Shown: positions 19,517-29,216 of the stretch, piece after piece
How the letters are laid out: each line of letters opens with the position of its first letter
How positions within the stretch are numbered: position 1 is the stretch's first letter
Assembly: GCA_031835245.1 (NCBI GenBank)
Contig: JAVKOQ010000523.1
Span: 1 to 30,280, forward strand
Direction: 5' to 3'
Origin: Balamuthia mandrillaris
Taxonomy: Eukaryota > Discosea > Longamoebia > Balamuthiidae
DNA: 30,280 nt
Position numbers and translations under genes: made by a program
Notes under the pieces: model-generated
Told to the model about the DNA's origin: nothing
What the model saw: the letters and a program-made list of their open reading frames with translations, nothing else
The model's database searches: none

Positions 19517-20701
19517 TTACATCCAGAAGGCAGCAACAGAGGCGGCAGCGCTCTCATCGTCGCCAGTGTTGTAGGCAACAACATCGCTGCCGGTGTTGTA
19601 GGCATCACCGTCGTAGGCCACATCACCGCCGCCATATTCCACGTCACCACCGTCGTAGGAGACATCTCCGCCATCATAGGCAACATCAGAGCCATCGTAG
19701 GAGACGTCACCGCCGTCGTAAGCAACATCACCACCGTCGTATTCAACGTCGCCACCATCGTAGACAACGTCGCCGCCGTCGTAGGAGACGTCACCACCAT
19801 CGTAGGAAACATCACCGCCGTCGTAAGACACGTCGCCACCATCGTAAGCAACGTTGTCACCACCGTCGTAAGAAACATCACCACCGTCGTAGGACACATC
19901 ACCGCCATCGTAAGAGACGTCACCACCATCGTAGGTCACGTCACCGCCATCGTAGGAAACATCACCACCATCATAGGCAACGTTGTCACCACCGTCGTAA
20001 GAGATATCTCCGCCGTCGTAGGACACATCTCCGCCGTCGTAGGACACGTCTCCGCCGTCGTAGGACACGTCGCCGCCATCGTAAGAGACGTCACCACCAT
20101 CGTAGGTCACATCACCGCCATCGTAAGAAACATCACCACCATCATAGGCAACGTTGTCACCACCGTCGTAAGAGATATCACCACCATCGTAGGTCACGTC
20201 ACCGCCATCGTAGGAGACGTCGCCACCATCGTAAGCAACATTGTCACCTCCGTCGTAGGAGATGTCTCCGCCATCGTAGGACACATCACCGCCGTCGTAA
20301 GAGACATCACCGCCATCGTAGGAGACGTCGCCACCATCGTAAGAGACGTCGCCTCCGTCGTAGGAAACATCACCACCATCGTAAGAAACGTCACCGCCGT
20401 CGTAGGTCACATCGCCACCATCGTAAGAGACGTCACCGCCATCATAGGCAACGTCACCGCCGTCGTAGGAGACGTCACCGCCGTCGTAGGAAACATCACC
20501 ATCGTAGGACACATCCCCACCGTCATAGGAGACATCTCCTCCATCGTAGGAAACATCACCACCGTCGTAGGTCACATCATCTCCGTCGTAGGAGACATCT
20601 CCGCCTCCGTATTTCACGTTACCTCTCTTACGAAGAGGGGCAGCAAAGCCGGCAGTAACCAGCAAGGCCACCACGGCCAGAACGGCAAGTACTCGTTTCA
20701 T
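19517..20701 (-). CDS. Secreted acidic protein made of about 47 YDGGDVS heptapeptide repeats, 394 aa
   Basis: One exon from ATG 20701 to TAA 19517-19519. The first 21 residues (MKRVLAVLAVVALLVTAGFA) are a clear signal peptide, followed by a basic RKR site that could be cut by a kexin-type protease. Almost all the rest is a 7-residue repeat, Y-D-G-G-D-(V/I)-(S/T/A), with very few exceptions; four copies carry an inserted residue (GGDNVA), spaced as in a higher-order duplication. A short serine/alanine tail closes the protein. The pattern is acidic with Asp-Gly-Gly-Asp turns, recalling but not matching RTX calcium-binding nonapeptides, and offers a tyrosine every seven residues for possible cross-linking. 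A surface-coat or cyst-wall role is inferred. Synonymous changes between copies show that selection keeps the protein repeat. Confidence 0.88.
   Translation of the reverse strand: MKRVLAVLAVVALLVTAGFAAPLRKRGNVKYGGGDVSYDGDDVTYDGGDVSYDGGDVSYDGGDVSYDGDVSYDGGDVSYDGGDVAYDGGDVSYDGGDVTYDGGDVSYDGGDVSYDGGDVSYDGGDVSYDGGDVSYDGGDVSYDGGDISYDGGDNVAYDGGDVSYDGGDVTYDGGDISYDGGDNVAYDGGDVSYDGGDVTYDGGDVSYDGGDVSYDGGDVSYDGGDVSYDGGDISYDGGDNVAYDGGDVSYDGGDVTYDGGDVSYDGGDVSYDGGDVSYDGGDNVAYDGGDVSYDGGDVSYDGGDVSYDGGDVVYDGGDVEYDGGDVAYDGGDVSYDGSDVAYDGGDVSYDGGDVEYGGGDVAYDGDAYNTGSDVVAYNTGDDESAAASVAAFWM
19600..20620. repeat. 21-bp minisatellite coding for YDGGDVS repeats
   Basis: Tandem 21-bp units, differing mostly at third codon positions, fill this stretch. 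Because the unit is a multiple of three without stop codons, long spurious frames also appear on the opposite strand (His/Arg-rich and Val/Ile-rich). Confidence 0.95.
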
Positions 20702-20810
20702 AGTAATGGTTGAAGGTTGTTGTTTACCTGTTGTTTTGTTGGTTTGGTTGTTGTTGTTTGTTTGATGATGTTGTTGATGAGAGAGAGATGAAAGCAAAGC
20801 AAACAATTTT

Positions 20811-20817
20811 TTTTATA
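20811..20817 (-). promoter_or_regulatory. TATA box of the YDGGDVS gene
   Basis: TATAAAA on the minus strand, 110 bases upstream of the ATG. Farther upstream are an inverted CCAAT box (about 20930-20936) and a TGCCA-GTT-TGGCA palindrome at 20876-20888. This is the only convincing TATA box seen in the window, which fits a strongly or stage-regulated gene. Confidence 0.55.
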
Positions 20818-21227
20818 GTTGGGTGGGACGGACCTTGTGCTAACGAAATTCTGCGTAAAGTGCCAAAGGGTTCCTTGCCAGTTTGGCAGCGAATTTTCTG
20901 GTTGGTCAGGTGGCGGCTGTGGCGATCTTGCATTGGTCGATCTGTAAAATTATTGCACGTGCGGTTGAAAAACGTTTGACAGAGCAGCATTCATCACTCG
21001 AAGAGCAACAGAGAGGAATTCTAAAGACAAACGAGAAGTCAGGTAGGTTTTTGAAGGGGAGAAGGGAGAGAGTTGAAGTAACTTACTGTTTTTTTTTTTC
21101 GGGACTGCCTGGAAAGTTTTTTCGGCTTTCTTTCTTGCTTGCTTCTCGATCAAACATGCTTCTTTGTTCTTGTTCTTTGAATCTGTGTTGCTATGGTGTC
21201 ATCCTTGTCCTTTGTGCTTGTTGCTCT
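20818..21227. other. Intergenic region upstream of the YDGGDVS gene
   Basis: About 400 bases between the TATA box and the ARMC7 stop. The part near the TATA box has promoter-like elements; the remainder probably belongs to the ARMC7 3' end. No further gene is seen. Confidence 0.5.
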
Positions 21228-21740
21228 TCATTGTTGTTGAGTGGCTTTCTTCATCTGTTGGATTTGTTGGAGACAGAGTTTGGAGAGGTTGGACAGGCGG
21301 ACGTTCTTGGAGGTGCTGTACTTCTCTATGCACTCCACTATAGGAGAGTTTTCTCCTGCTATCACTTGATGTTTTTTCTATCAGTTAGAAAAGCAAGAGG
21401 GAGAGAAGCATAGAAACAGGAAGCAAAAGAGAGGAAAGAGGAGAGAAGAGGAACCAGAAAAGTGAGAACTAGAGAAGGAGCGAGGAGACGAGAAAGAACA
21501 GAGAATAGAGAGGCAGAGGAGAACATACGATCCAACGATGAAGGGGTGAGAAGATAATACAGAGTGGTAATGGCAGAGAGAACGGTCTCCAGGTTGGCGC
21601 TGCCAAGACACCCAGCAACGAGCGGCACTCCATCATTTTCAAGGATGAAGGCTGCGAACTGAGGATCTATTTTTTTTTTAAGTGTTAAGAAGTAAAGAAA
21701 AAGAAAGGGGGAGGAGGAGGAGGAGGAGGAGGAGGAGGAG

Positions 21741-21777
<37 letters not shown>

Positions 21778-22127
21778 ACATAACCTAGGCAACAGTTACA
21801 TAACCCTCCCATGGCAAATTCTACCGCTTGGTCGTTGTCCGGCTCGCTGAGGACGTCCAGGAAGAGGTCCAACACGTTCAGCTTGCGAAAGTGGTCATAG
21901 TTGATGGGGTCATAAGCAAAGTTGGCCAGGTTGGCAAGCACCTGTCTCTTGGCCTCTGTTTGTTTTTGTAATCCACAACTTTAGTGGAATAAGCTAATAA
22001 AACGATGTCGATAGAAACCTGCATCGGTGGTATCTTGAAACTCGGTAACGAGCGCCTGCAGGTACTCAAAGCGTGGGGCATCGTACTTGCCCGTTCTTCT
22101 TCGCAGCTGCCCTTCTGTGCTGAACAT
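21228..22127 (-). CDS. ARMC7: Armadillo repeat-containing protein 7 (ARMC7), about 182 aa
   Basis: Four exons: 22127-22019, 21955-21785, 21666-21529 and 21358-21228, all GT-AG and phase 1. The match to animal ARMC7 is close from the start: [12 protein letters not shown], then [57 protein letters not shown] and [13 protein letters not shown]. These are two to three armadillo repeats forming a small alpha solenoid. Animal ARMC7 has been linked to late spliceosome/U2 components; the role here is taken from the family. Length is near the human 198 residues. The last acceptor is a tandem TAGCAG, so splicing could include or skip one residue. The start sits at the same place as in the human protein; an open frame upstream is ignored. 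Confidence 0.92.
21709..21772 (-). repeat. (TCC)n-(TC)n on sense strand in ARMC7 intron 2
   Basis: Plus-strand GGA units followed by GA units; on the coding strand a pyrimidine run inside the intron 21667-21784. Confidence 0.95.
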
Positions 22128-22352
22128 CTTTCGGTACGTTTCTTTTTTTGCCGTAAACCATGACGACCCGAAATCTTCTGCTTTAACCACCCGCGACGAC
22201 ATGAATGGTCTGAGTGTCGACAATATCACCCCAGTATTGGAAAATATATTCTTTCTTTTTTCTTTTTTATCGACAGTTTGAATATTTTATTCCTTTACCA
22301 AAATTATTATTCTTTATAGGATTTTTGGTGAACAGTTACGAGAGAGAGAGAG
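22128..22352. promoter_or_regulatory. Bidirectional promoter between ARMC7 and the IFRD-like gene
   Basis: 225 bases serve two diverging genes. GTCGACA lies at 22216-22222, and a related ATCGACA at about 22269. No TATA box is clear. A GA run directly precedes the IFRD-like ATG. Confidence 0.5.
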
Positions 22353-25214
22353 ATGGAAGCGAGCAGACGCTTGTTGTCGGCGCTGCAGGCCCAAGGACCC
22401 CTTTCGGTGGAGAGGAGGAGGCAGCAGCGCAGGCTGGCCGAGGACGACCGCAAGCTGCGCAAACGGTTTCGTTCGCCATGGTGGACCTACAACGAGGACC
22501 AACGGAGACAACGGCGACAGCAGCTGCAAACAGAGGTTGAGCTACACCGAGAACAACGGCAGTTGATGTTGCCGCAGGACTGGAGAACGCGTTCTTCCGA
22601 GGCCAGGTTAGCTTGGTTGCAAGAGAAGTATGTTTCTTTGTTTGTTGTCATTGCTGTCTTTCTTCTCTCTTCTCTCTATGTCTCTTTCACCCACAGCGTT
22701 ATATTTGAACAACCAAACCAAACAAGAGGACAAACTGTAAAGAAAACCTCAGCGCTGCGAAGTCTATGGTCCTATGTACACCAACACTCCTTTCCTCAAA
22801 CCAATGCTTCTTTTGCTGCTTGGCAACAACAACAACAAGATAACGCCTTTGACTTCTTCATTGCGGAGGTAGAAGCTGGAGCTGTTACTGGTGCTGCTTC
22901 TCCATCTTCCACAGCATCTTCCTTGCTCCCTATCCTGGGTGATAGTTTGAAAGAGGGCACAACTTCTCTTTGGCACCATGTCAAAGAAGGTGAAGGAGAC
23001 GAGAACGATAAGACGAACAAACTCGCAAGGAAGAGGGCAAGCTCCAAATATCAACACCGTCAAAATAAGCATAAACAAAAGGATGGCAACAACGATAAAA
23101 GCGAAGCAACAGCAGCAACCGAAGCGATGAGTCCATTGGAAGAAAAGCTGATGACGGTGTCTTTGTTAGCTCCGCTAGTTTTAGCCTTTTCTGTGGATGA
23201 TGCCCTGCATGCTGCTGATGAAGTAATGCCCTTTTTGGCTTCGCTTTTGCTTCATTCGAAGGGAGATGAAAACGACGGCACTTGGACGGAAGAAAAGGAA
23301 AAGGGGCAGGCAAAAGAGACTTGTAAGAAGCAAAGGAGGCGAGTCATAACGCGGCAAAATGCCAAGCAAGCAGCCTTTCGCTCCGCTGTACGCTTGCTAG
23401 GCTTTCTTCTTTCTCAGTATCTTCTTTGCTTCATCATTCTTCGTTTAACGTGGTTCCTTCTAACCTCACCTGCTGCTTACATGTGTTTAACAAAAGGTGT
23501 TAGAATTGCATGCCGAGCTGCAGTTTGTTCTATACATGCACGACAAAAGAGTCAGCAGGTCAACAAATGGGTTGTCTCCATTTCACGAGGCAGAAACCGA
23601 CAATCCCCACGATGAGGCACATCAACGAAAGCAACAAGAATTGTTTGATGAGTTGGTAGATTTCTACACACCCTTCATGCAAGACGAGGAGAGCTTAGTC
23701 AGGATCGCGGCCACTCGTGTTATTACGTTTTTCATTAGCTTGTTTTCTGCTGATATGGTTCACAATTGCTTCCATGAGTATGGCTCTCTCTTTCTCTTCT
23801 CGTCTCTTTGAAGCTCTACTGTTATCTTATCGCTCTTACTTTCCTGTTCTTCACCTCATGTTGTGTTTTGCCAGGCATAACCTCTATGTTCATTACCAAT
23901 AGGTTCTTTCACCGTTATATGGATTTGTTGGAAGACGTCCACTTGAAGGTGCGAGTGGAGGCAGCAGATGGCTTGGCCGTTTTGCTGCTGCTCAATGAGG
24001 AAGAAGCGGAAGACAAAAACTATTACGAAGTGGGCAGTCATCAGTTGCTTGAATTGGAAGAGAAAGTGAAAGAACTGTGTTGGAAACGAGACTTTGCTTT
24101 TGACAAACAAAGCAATTCACTGCAGTTCAAGACCTTCAAACGACTTAGAACGTTGGTTGAACAGTGCCGAAAGAAGGAGGAACAACTAGAAAGAACCGCT
24201 CAAAGCCAAAATGCAAAGCATTTATCTCCTCTTCCTGATCTTGAAGCTGAACTCTCCACTGCTCATCACAGCTGTAGTAATGATGTAATCAAAGTGGACT
24301 GCAAAAGTGAAGGTGAAGAAGAAGAAGCAGAAGTCTACAGTGAATGTGACGATGCGAATTGCTATTACGGGGGCGAAGAAGAAGAAGAGTTTGAGATCGA
24401 AGAAGAGGAGGATGAGTTTTTCAATGAGCTTCGCTTACATTTGGGACGTCGTGAGTTCTACGGATTGCAACAAAAGAGCTTTGCAGTTTTGGACACCGTG
24501 CCTGTCGACTCCGGGATAGAATGGCACGTACGAAACTGGAGAACAATAGTTCAATTGAAAACGTTGAGAAGTATCGTTGGACCTTCATTCACTCAGTGCT
24601 TCGGGGTACGCTTCTGTTGTTCTTGTTCTCTGTATCGCTCTCCTTCTCTATATGTTGGCAAGTTTACAATGACTGCGCGTAAAGGGAGCTGTGCTGGGCA
24701 AGTACATTACTTCATGTGCTGAAGAGGATGATGAGGTGGTCATACATTCGCTCTCATCTGAATCCACGAAACGAACTAACCTAAAACTGGAACGCAATCG
24801 TTATGAGGTATCTCTCTTCTGCTGTTCTCTATCTTTCTCTCCTTATTATTATTCTCTTTCTTTATGTTCCTTTGTTTCTATCTCTAACAACTACCACCAC
24901 TCTTTTTAAAGCTACGGAACAATGCCCCTAAAAAGTATGGCCGAAACCTCAAGTGGAAGCCAGCAGATGATTTCATGGGCGTCAACCGACCCGCCGCAAG
25001 CTATCGCTCCAAATACTCTTACGTGTGGTACAACCACCACTCAGGAGTGCGCAGGAGAGCCACCATCACCCCGATGATAGACCCACAGCCGAACCCCAAC
25101 CACAAAAACATGGAAGAAGATCACCAGGAAGGAGTGACGAGCGTCACTGTGCTTGGTAGAACACAGCGAAAGTATCACGGGCGTTACCTGGTCAATTTGC
25201 CTTATGGCGCTTAG
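22353..25214 (+). CDS. IFRD-like (interferon-related developmental regulator family) protein, 791 aa
   Basis: Six exons: 22353-22627, 22697-23387, 23497-23777, 23903-24605, 24685-24807 and 24912-25214; total 2376 nt, in frame. The N-terminal 90 residues are very rich in Arg and Gln. The middle is helical and HEAT-like, with DEESLVRIAATRVITF and DVHLKVRVEAADGLAVLLLL, resembling the VRIAAGEAIALLFEL repeats of IFRD. The C-terminal part WRTIVQLKTLRSIVGPSFTQ and then LKLERNRYELRNNAPKKYG parallels the IFRD C-terminal domain (SW...QL..LR..LG.GF, then an ER..Y...K.RTK stretch). Acidic runs of Glu lie between. IFRD proteins are transcription/translation co-regulators. The family call is moderate; the basic N-terminus and the final 100 residues are not typical. 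The third intron is the least certain junction. Confidence 0.75.
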
Positions 25215-25264
25215 AGTTGCAACCTCTGTTGCAGGTGGCAAAACAGTAAACGTAGCACCATATG

Positions 25265-25331
25265 GTCGACAATAATTACTACAGAGGTTTTCCAAGAAAT
25301 TTTTCATATTGAATTTTCTTTTATTGTCGAC
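25265..25331. promoter_or_regulatory. Pair of GTCGACAAT elements before CDC123
   Basis: GTCGACAATAATTA at 25265 and TTGTCGACAATTA at 25324 are near-identical direct copies 61 bases apart, 67-133 bases ahead of the CDC123 ATG. Confidence 0.45.
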
Positions 25332-25397
25332 AATTACATTCCGTTCGTTCTTTGCATGCTTTGCATTCTGGCAATACCAAAGAACAGCTGCTGCGGA

Positions 25398-26935
25398 ATG
25401 GAAGCGGAGAGGCAAGAGCTGTTGCGAGCGCTGGTGGGCCAACAGGAGGATTCAGCCGATCCGGCGGCGACGGGCGACGCTGAGAACAACGGTCGCTCAA
25501 CACTTTCTGATGAGCTGCTCGCACACTTTCGCCTGCGGCGAGAACAGGTGCTGCGCTGCAGCTTCCCCCATTGGTACCCTCGCTTCCGCCACCTGACCTT
25601 CAAGAGCGAAATCATTCCACTCTCGGAGGAGGTGGTGTCCTACCTCTCTGGCGCTGCTAACAAGGGAGAAGACGCTGATGATGATGATGAGGAAGAATCC
25701 TCGGAGCTCTTCTTCTTGCCAGCCTCTGCTTTTCCTCCAGCCAGCAAAGAGGACTACTGTGTAAATAGTTGGAGTGATGAAGAGGAGGAGGAGGAAGAGG
25801 GGGAGAGAGCGGATGTGGAGTTTCCGGAACTGGCTGAGAGGGTGCGTGAAGTGATTGAGCGGTTTGAGGGAGGCGTGCTGCCGAAGCTGAACTGGAGCTC
25901 CCCCAAGGACGCCCTTTGGATGAGTCTTGGCAACACCCTCAGGTGTGACTCGTTTGGGGATATTATGAGGCTGCTCAAAAGCTCTGACTTTATTACACAC
26001 GATCTCTGTCATGCGTTCGTCTTCTCTCTGCTTCTCTTCATTCCTTCTCTTCTCTCATTGTTCTGCACCTTCTTCTATTCTCTGCTTCTCTTTCTTCTTT
26101 CCTTCTCTTCTTCTCCTTCTCCTTCCCTTCTTCTTCATCTTCTCCCTTTTCTCTGCAGTCCTTCTTTCTTTGTCGCTCTTTGGTTCCTCATTCGAACAAA
26201 CTATGGTGAAACATACAGGTTTGCACTGTGCGAGGATCACAACACCGGACCTCCTCGACCGGAGCAATTCGTGTTGGTGTTGCGGAAATGGTACTTTGTA
26301 TCGCCAGCCATGGAGTTTCGTTGCTTCATGAAAGGAAGACAACTTATAGGTTTGACACGTTCTTTTGTCGTTTCTGTCTTTCTTTCTTTCCGTCTCTCTC
26401 TATTTGCATTGATTGTTTTTGCCAACGACTTTGGCAGGCATAACACAACGAGATCCTTCCAAATATTTTGCTTTCTTGAAGGATTGTCGGCACGACCTAC
26501 GGGAACGAATTGCTCAATTCTTCCAAGAACACATCCAACATAGCTTTGAAGATGAAGAAGGTAATTCTTTGTATACTTATCTTCGGTTTCATTTTGCATT
26601 GACATAGCCACAAAACAAAAGTTGTGTTTGATGTGTACCTTGACAAGAAGCAACGAGTGTGGCTAGTGGACTTCAACCCATTCAGCCCTCACACGGATTC
26701 CCTTCTGTTCTCTTGGCAAGAGCTGCTGTCGTTTTCTTCTCCTCCTCCCGCTGAAGCACACGAGTGTGAACTTCGAATCATCGAGTCAGAGGCCGAAGTA
26801 CGACGAGCAGACAGTGGAAATCGGTTGCCTGATGACCTGGTGGACGTGTCCAGCGCTGGCGGTATCGAAAGCTTTATCGCGATGGTGAAAGCCAGCCAGG
26901 AGGCTTTCGCATCCTCTGCCCATTCTTCTGCCTGA
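25398..26935 (+). CDS. CDC123: CDC123 homolog, eIF2 assembly chaperone, 394 aa
   Basis: Four exons: 25398-26014, 26219-26349, 26438-26560 and 26622-26935; 1185 nt in frame. CDC123 is an ATP-grasp-fold chaperone that joins eIF2 gamma with eIF2 alpha in the cytosol, so it is needed for translation initiation. Landmarks: [20 protein letters not shown] at the start of the fold; [77 protein letters not shown]; and [18 protein letters not shown] followed by [11 protein letters not shown], all close to the human protein. An Asp/Glu-rich insert near residues 90-150 also has counterparts in the family. The N-terminus is about 40 residues longer than in human; an earlier in-frame ATG at 25356 exists but precedes no conserved sequence. 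Confidence 0.96.
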
Positions 26936-26991
26936 CCCTCTGCCTCTCGATCGATCACCAAAATCGTAACAAACCATATTTAGAAAATAAC

Positions 26992-27060
26992 GGACGTATG
27001 ATCTACCTTATTTACAAATATATGACGTGAGTTTAACTATGAAAAGCAAAGGTGACGTAT
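26992..27060. promoter_or_regulatory. Repeated GACGT elements upstream of the FIT-like gene
   Basis: GGACGTATG (26992), TGACGTGA (27023) and TGACGTAT (27053) lie within 85 bases of the ATG at 27077. TGACGT is the half site of CRE/bZIP factors. This promoter lacks the GTCGACA element seen elsewhere. Confidence 0.35.
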
Positions 27061-27076
27061 GTTTCGGTAACGGGAA

Positions 27077-29018
27077 ATGCAACGAAAAATAATCTGCTTT
27101 GGCGCCAAATCAAAAAAAAAGTTAAGAAAAAAAAAGATGCGGAGAAGAACGTTGGGAGGACCTCTCAAAGAAGAAGAGTCCACAGGACCCAGTTTCAAAG
27201 GCGGTGTCACAACCACACGGAACAACACTTCCGCTTGGAAAGTGTGCAAGCTCCCCTCCTGGTTCTTCTTGTCCGCCTGCGCTCTCTACATCTTATTTTA
27301 CATTTGTTTACATCTCGACAAAGTTTGTTCTTCTTTCTTCTTCTTCTTGTCCTCCTTGTGCTTCTTGTCCTTCTCCTCCTCCCTATCTTTCTTCCTTTCC
27401 TTACTTACATCAAACAAACAGGAAGGGATAGGCACTTGTAACCGTTCTCCTTATGTCAGGGAAAGCAATCCGGATGCAACGAAAGAGGCTTGGTTGTCCG
27501 CTACGCTGCGGCACTACTTGTTCTTTTGGGCCATTCGCTTTGTATTTCTACTGCTGAACATTTTCCTCTTCATTCACTCTCGCTTTCGAGCCGGTAAAAT
27601 ATTTTTTTCAGTTTCTCACTTTATAAGCTTCTTCATTCCTCTCTTCACTTTTTTTTTTGTGCTCCCTTCTTCATTGTTTTTCTGCTTTGCTCTTTTCTTC
27701 TTTGCTTCTTCCTTCTTTGGCCCTCTTTGTTGTCCTTCACTCTTCTCTTTCTTCTTTGCTTCTCTCTTCGGTGGTGCTTGCTTTTTTTAATCTTCTGTCC
27801 TCTCTGCATTCTTCTTTATCCTTTTCCTCTCTCTCTGCAACGCCCAAACCAAACAAGACAATAACTTTAAACTTCCTTACTACTCTTGCAGGTTTAACTG
27901 CATCTGCTATCATCATCTTTGTGGGCTACTTTGGAGGGGTATGGCTGGTGGAAGACCTGAAACACAGAACAGGAGATACGGAGTGCAAGAAAGCCACGGG
28001 AGAGCCCAACGGTATCTCTGGCCATGCCTTTTATTCGGCATGGGCCGTGGCCATGCTCTTCTATCACTTGATTTTGGCGAGAAGGACGCTGAAGAGCAGC
28101 GCTCTCAATCTGAAGCCGGCTCAACGGCATCGCATCCCAGAGAACAACTGGACAAAAGGAAAGGAGAACTATATCGCTTTGTCGAACTCTATGCCTTCGC
28201 CTTCTGCAGCCTTAACGTTGCGAAAAGGATTTACGTTGAAGGAGGAAAAAAGAGAAGGAGAAGAACGACGCTACAATAGCATACAGAATGGCGAATCATC
28301 TCCGTTGGCAGAATGGCAGAAGGACGCTTACTGGCTGGAACGCAAAAAGAGATCCAAACGAGGAACAGAACAACACCAACGTCAACCACTCATTGAACAA
28401 GAACTACACGAAGCAGGCGGGATAGAAGAACCAGGAATGGAAGAACTCACCAAGCTGGAACGGTTTTGGGAACTGGTCTGCGAGAGCGATCTTCACCACA
28501 TCGAAGAAGACGAACAAGAAGAAAAAAGTGGAGGTCTCTGCATTCGCTCCACAAAGGAACTCTTGAGAAAGGACAGAGGGTTACGCCTCAATCGTAAACT
28601 CGAAGCGTCCTTGCTGCTCCTCTTTCTTCTTTGTTTGGGACAGCAGCTCCTCACTACCTATCGTTACGGCTACCACTCCATCCAGCAGCTCTTCTTGGGA
28701 GGATTTTGCGGCCTCTTATTCTGCTCCCTCCTCGTTCTTCTCTGCGAGACCGTTTTTTGGGTGGAACGCAGATGGGCTTTGTGGGAGCACTATGTTCGTT
28801 TGCTTCAGCAGCAACAACAACACGTTGCCTCCTCGACGACCATGTTCTGGAAGGCGGGAGAGAGATTGCGACTGAGGGAAGTGGAGATGAGAAGGGTGAT
28901 GAGGCAGAGCAGCAAGACGGCATCAAGATGGATGCAAAGAATGAAGCAATCTGTGATGGAGGAAGTGCGAAGGCGGCGGCAACAAGAGGCAAACACTACA
29001 CCCACAAAAGCACTGTAA
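27077..29018 (+). CDS. FIT/PAP2-type ER lipid phosphatase with a large loop insertion, 514 aa
   Basis: Three exons: 27077-27322, 27422-27593 and 27892-29018; 1545 nt in frame. Several hydrophobic segments predict a multi-pass membrane protein. The pattern follows fat storage-inducing transmembrane (FIT2) proteins: a segment ending in GGVWLVEDLKHRTGDTEC, then GISGHAFYSAW (His about 184), and later TYRYGYHSIQQLFLGG (His about 401), equivalent to the ISGHSF and YFHN...G motifs of FIT2, an acyl-CoA diphosphatase of the ER needed for lipid-droplet formation. In human FIT2 the two histidines are about 60 residues apart; here about 217 are found, because of a charged, soluble insertion. A basic N-terminus (KKKLRKKK) may be an ER signal. 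A more general PAP2 phosphatase remains possible. Confidence 0.75.
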
Positions 29019-29216
29019 TTGGGGGTTGACTTTATTTATAGATTTATCGAAGAAATTACCACAAATATCGCCAATCGAAAACAATTGATAACGAGTTTTG
29101 TATTCTTTGTAATTTTAGGATGATCGCAATATTTTTCAAAATATTGTCAACGGTCTGAAATTCCAACAGAAATTTGGGAGAAAAACGAAAGTCTGGCCGA
29201 CTGAAGAGCGGCGTCG

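Noticed and set aside
19417-20713. Two long open frames on the plus strand (His/Arg-rich and Val/Ile-rich) opposite the YDGGDVS gene
   Set aside because: They follow from a 21-bp unit without stop codons on either strand; only the minus frame has a signal peptide, TATA box and purely synonymous variation.
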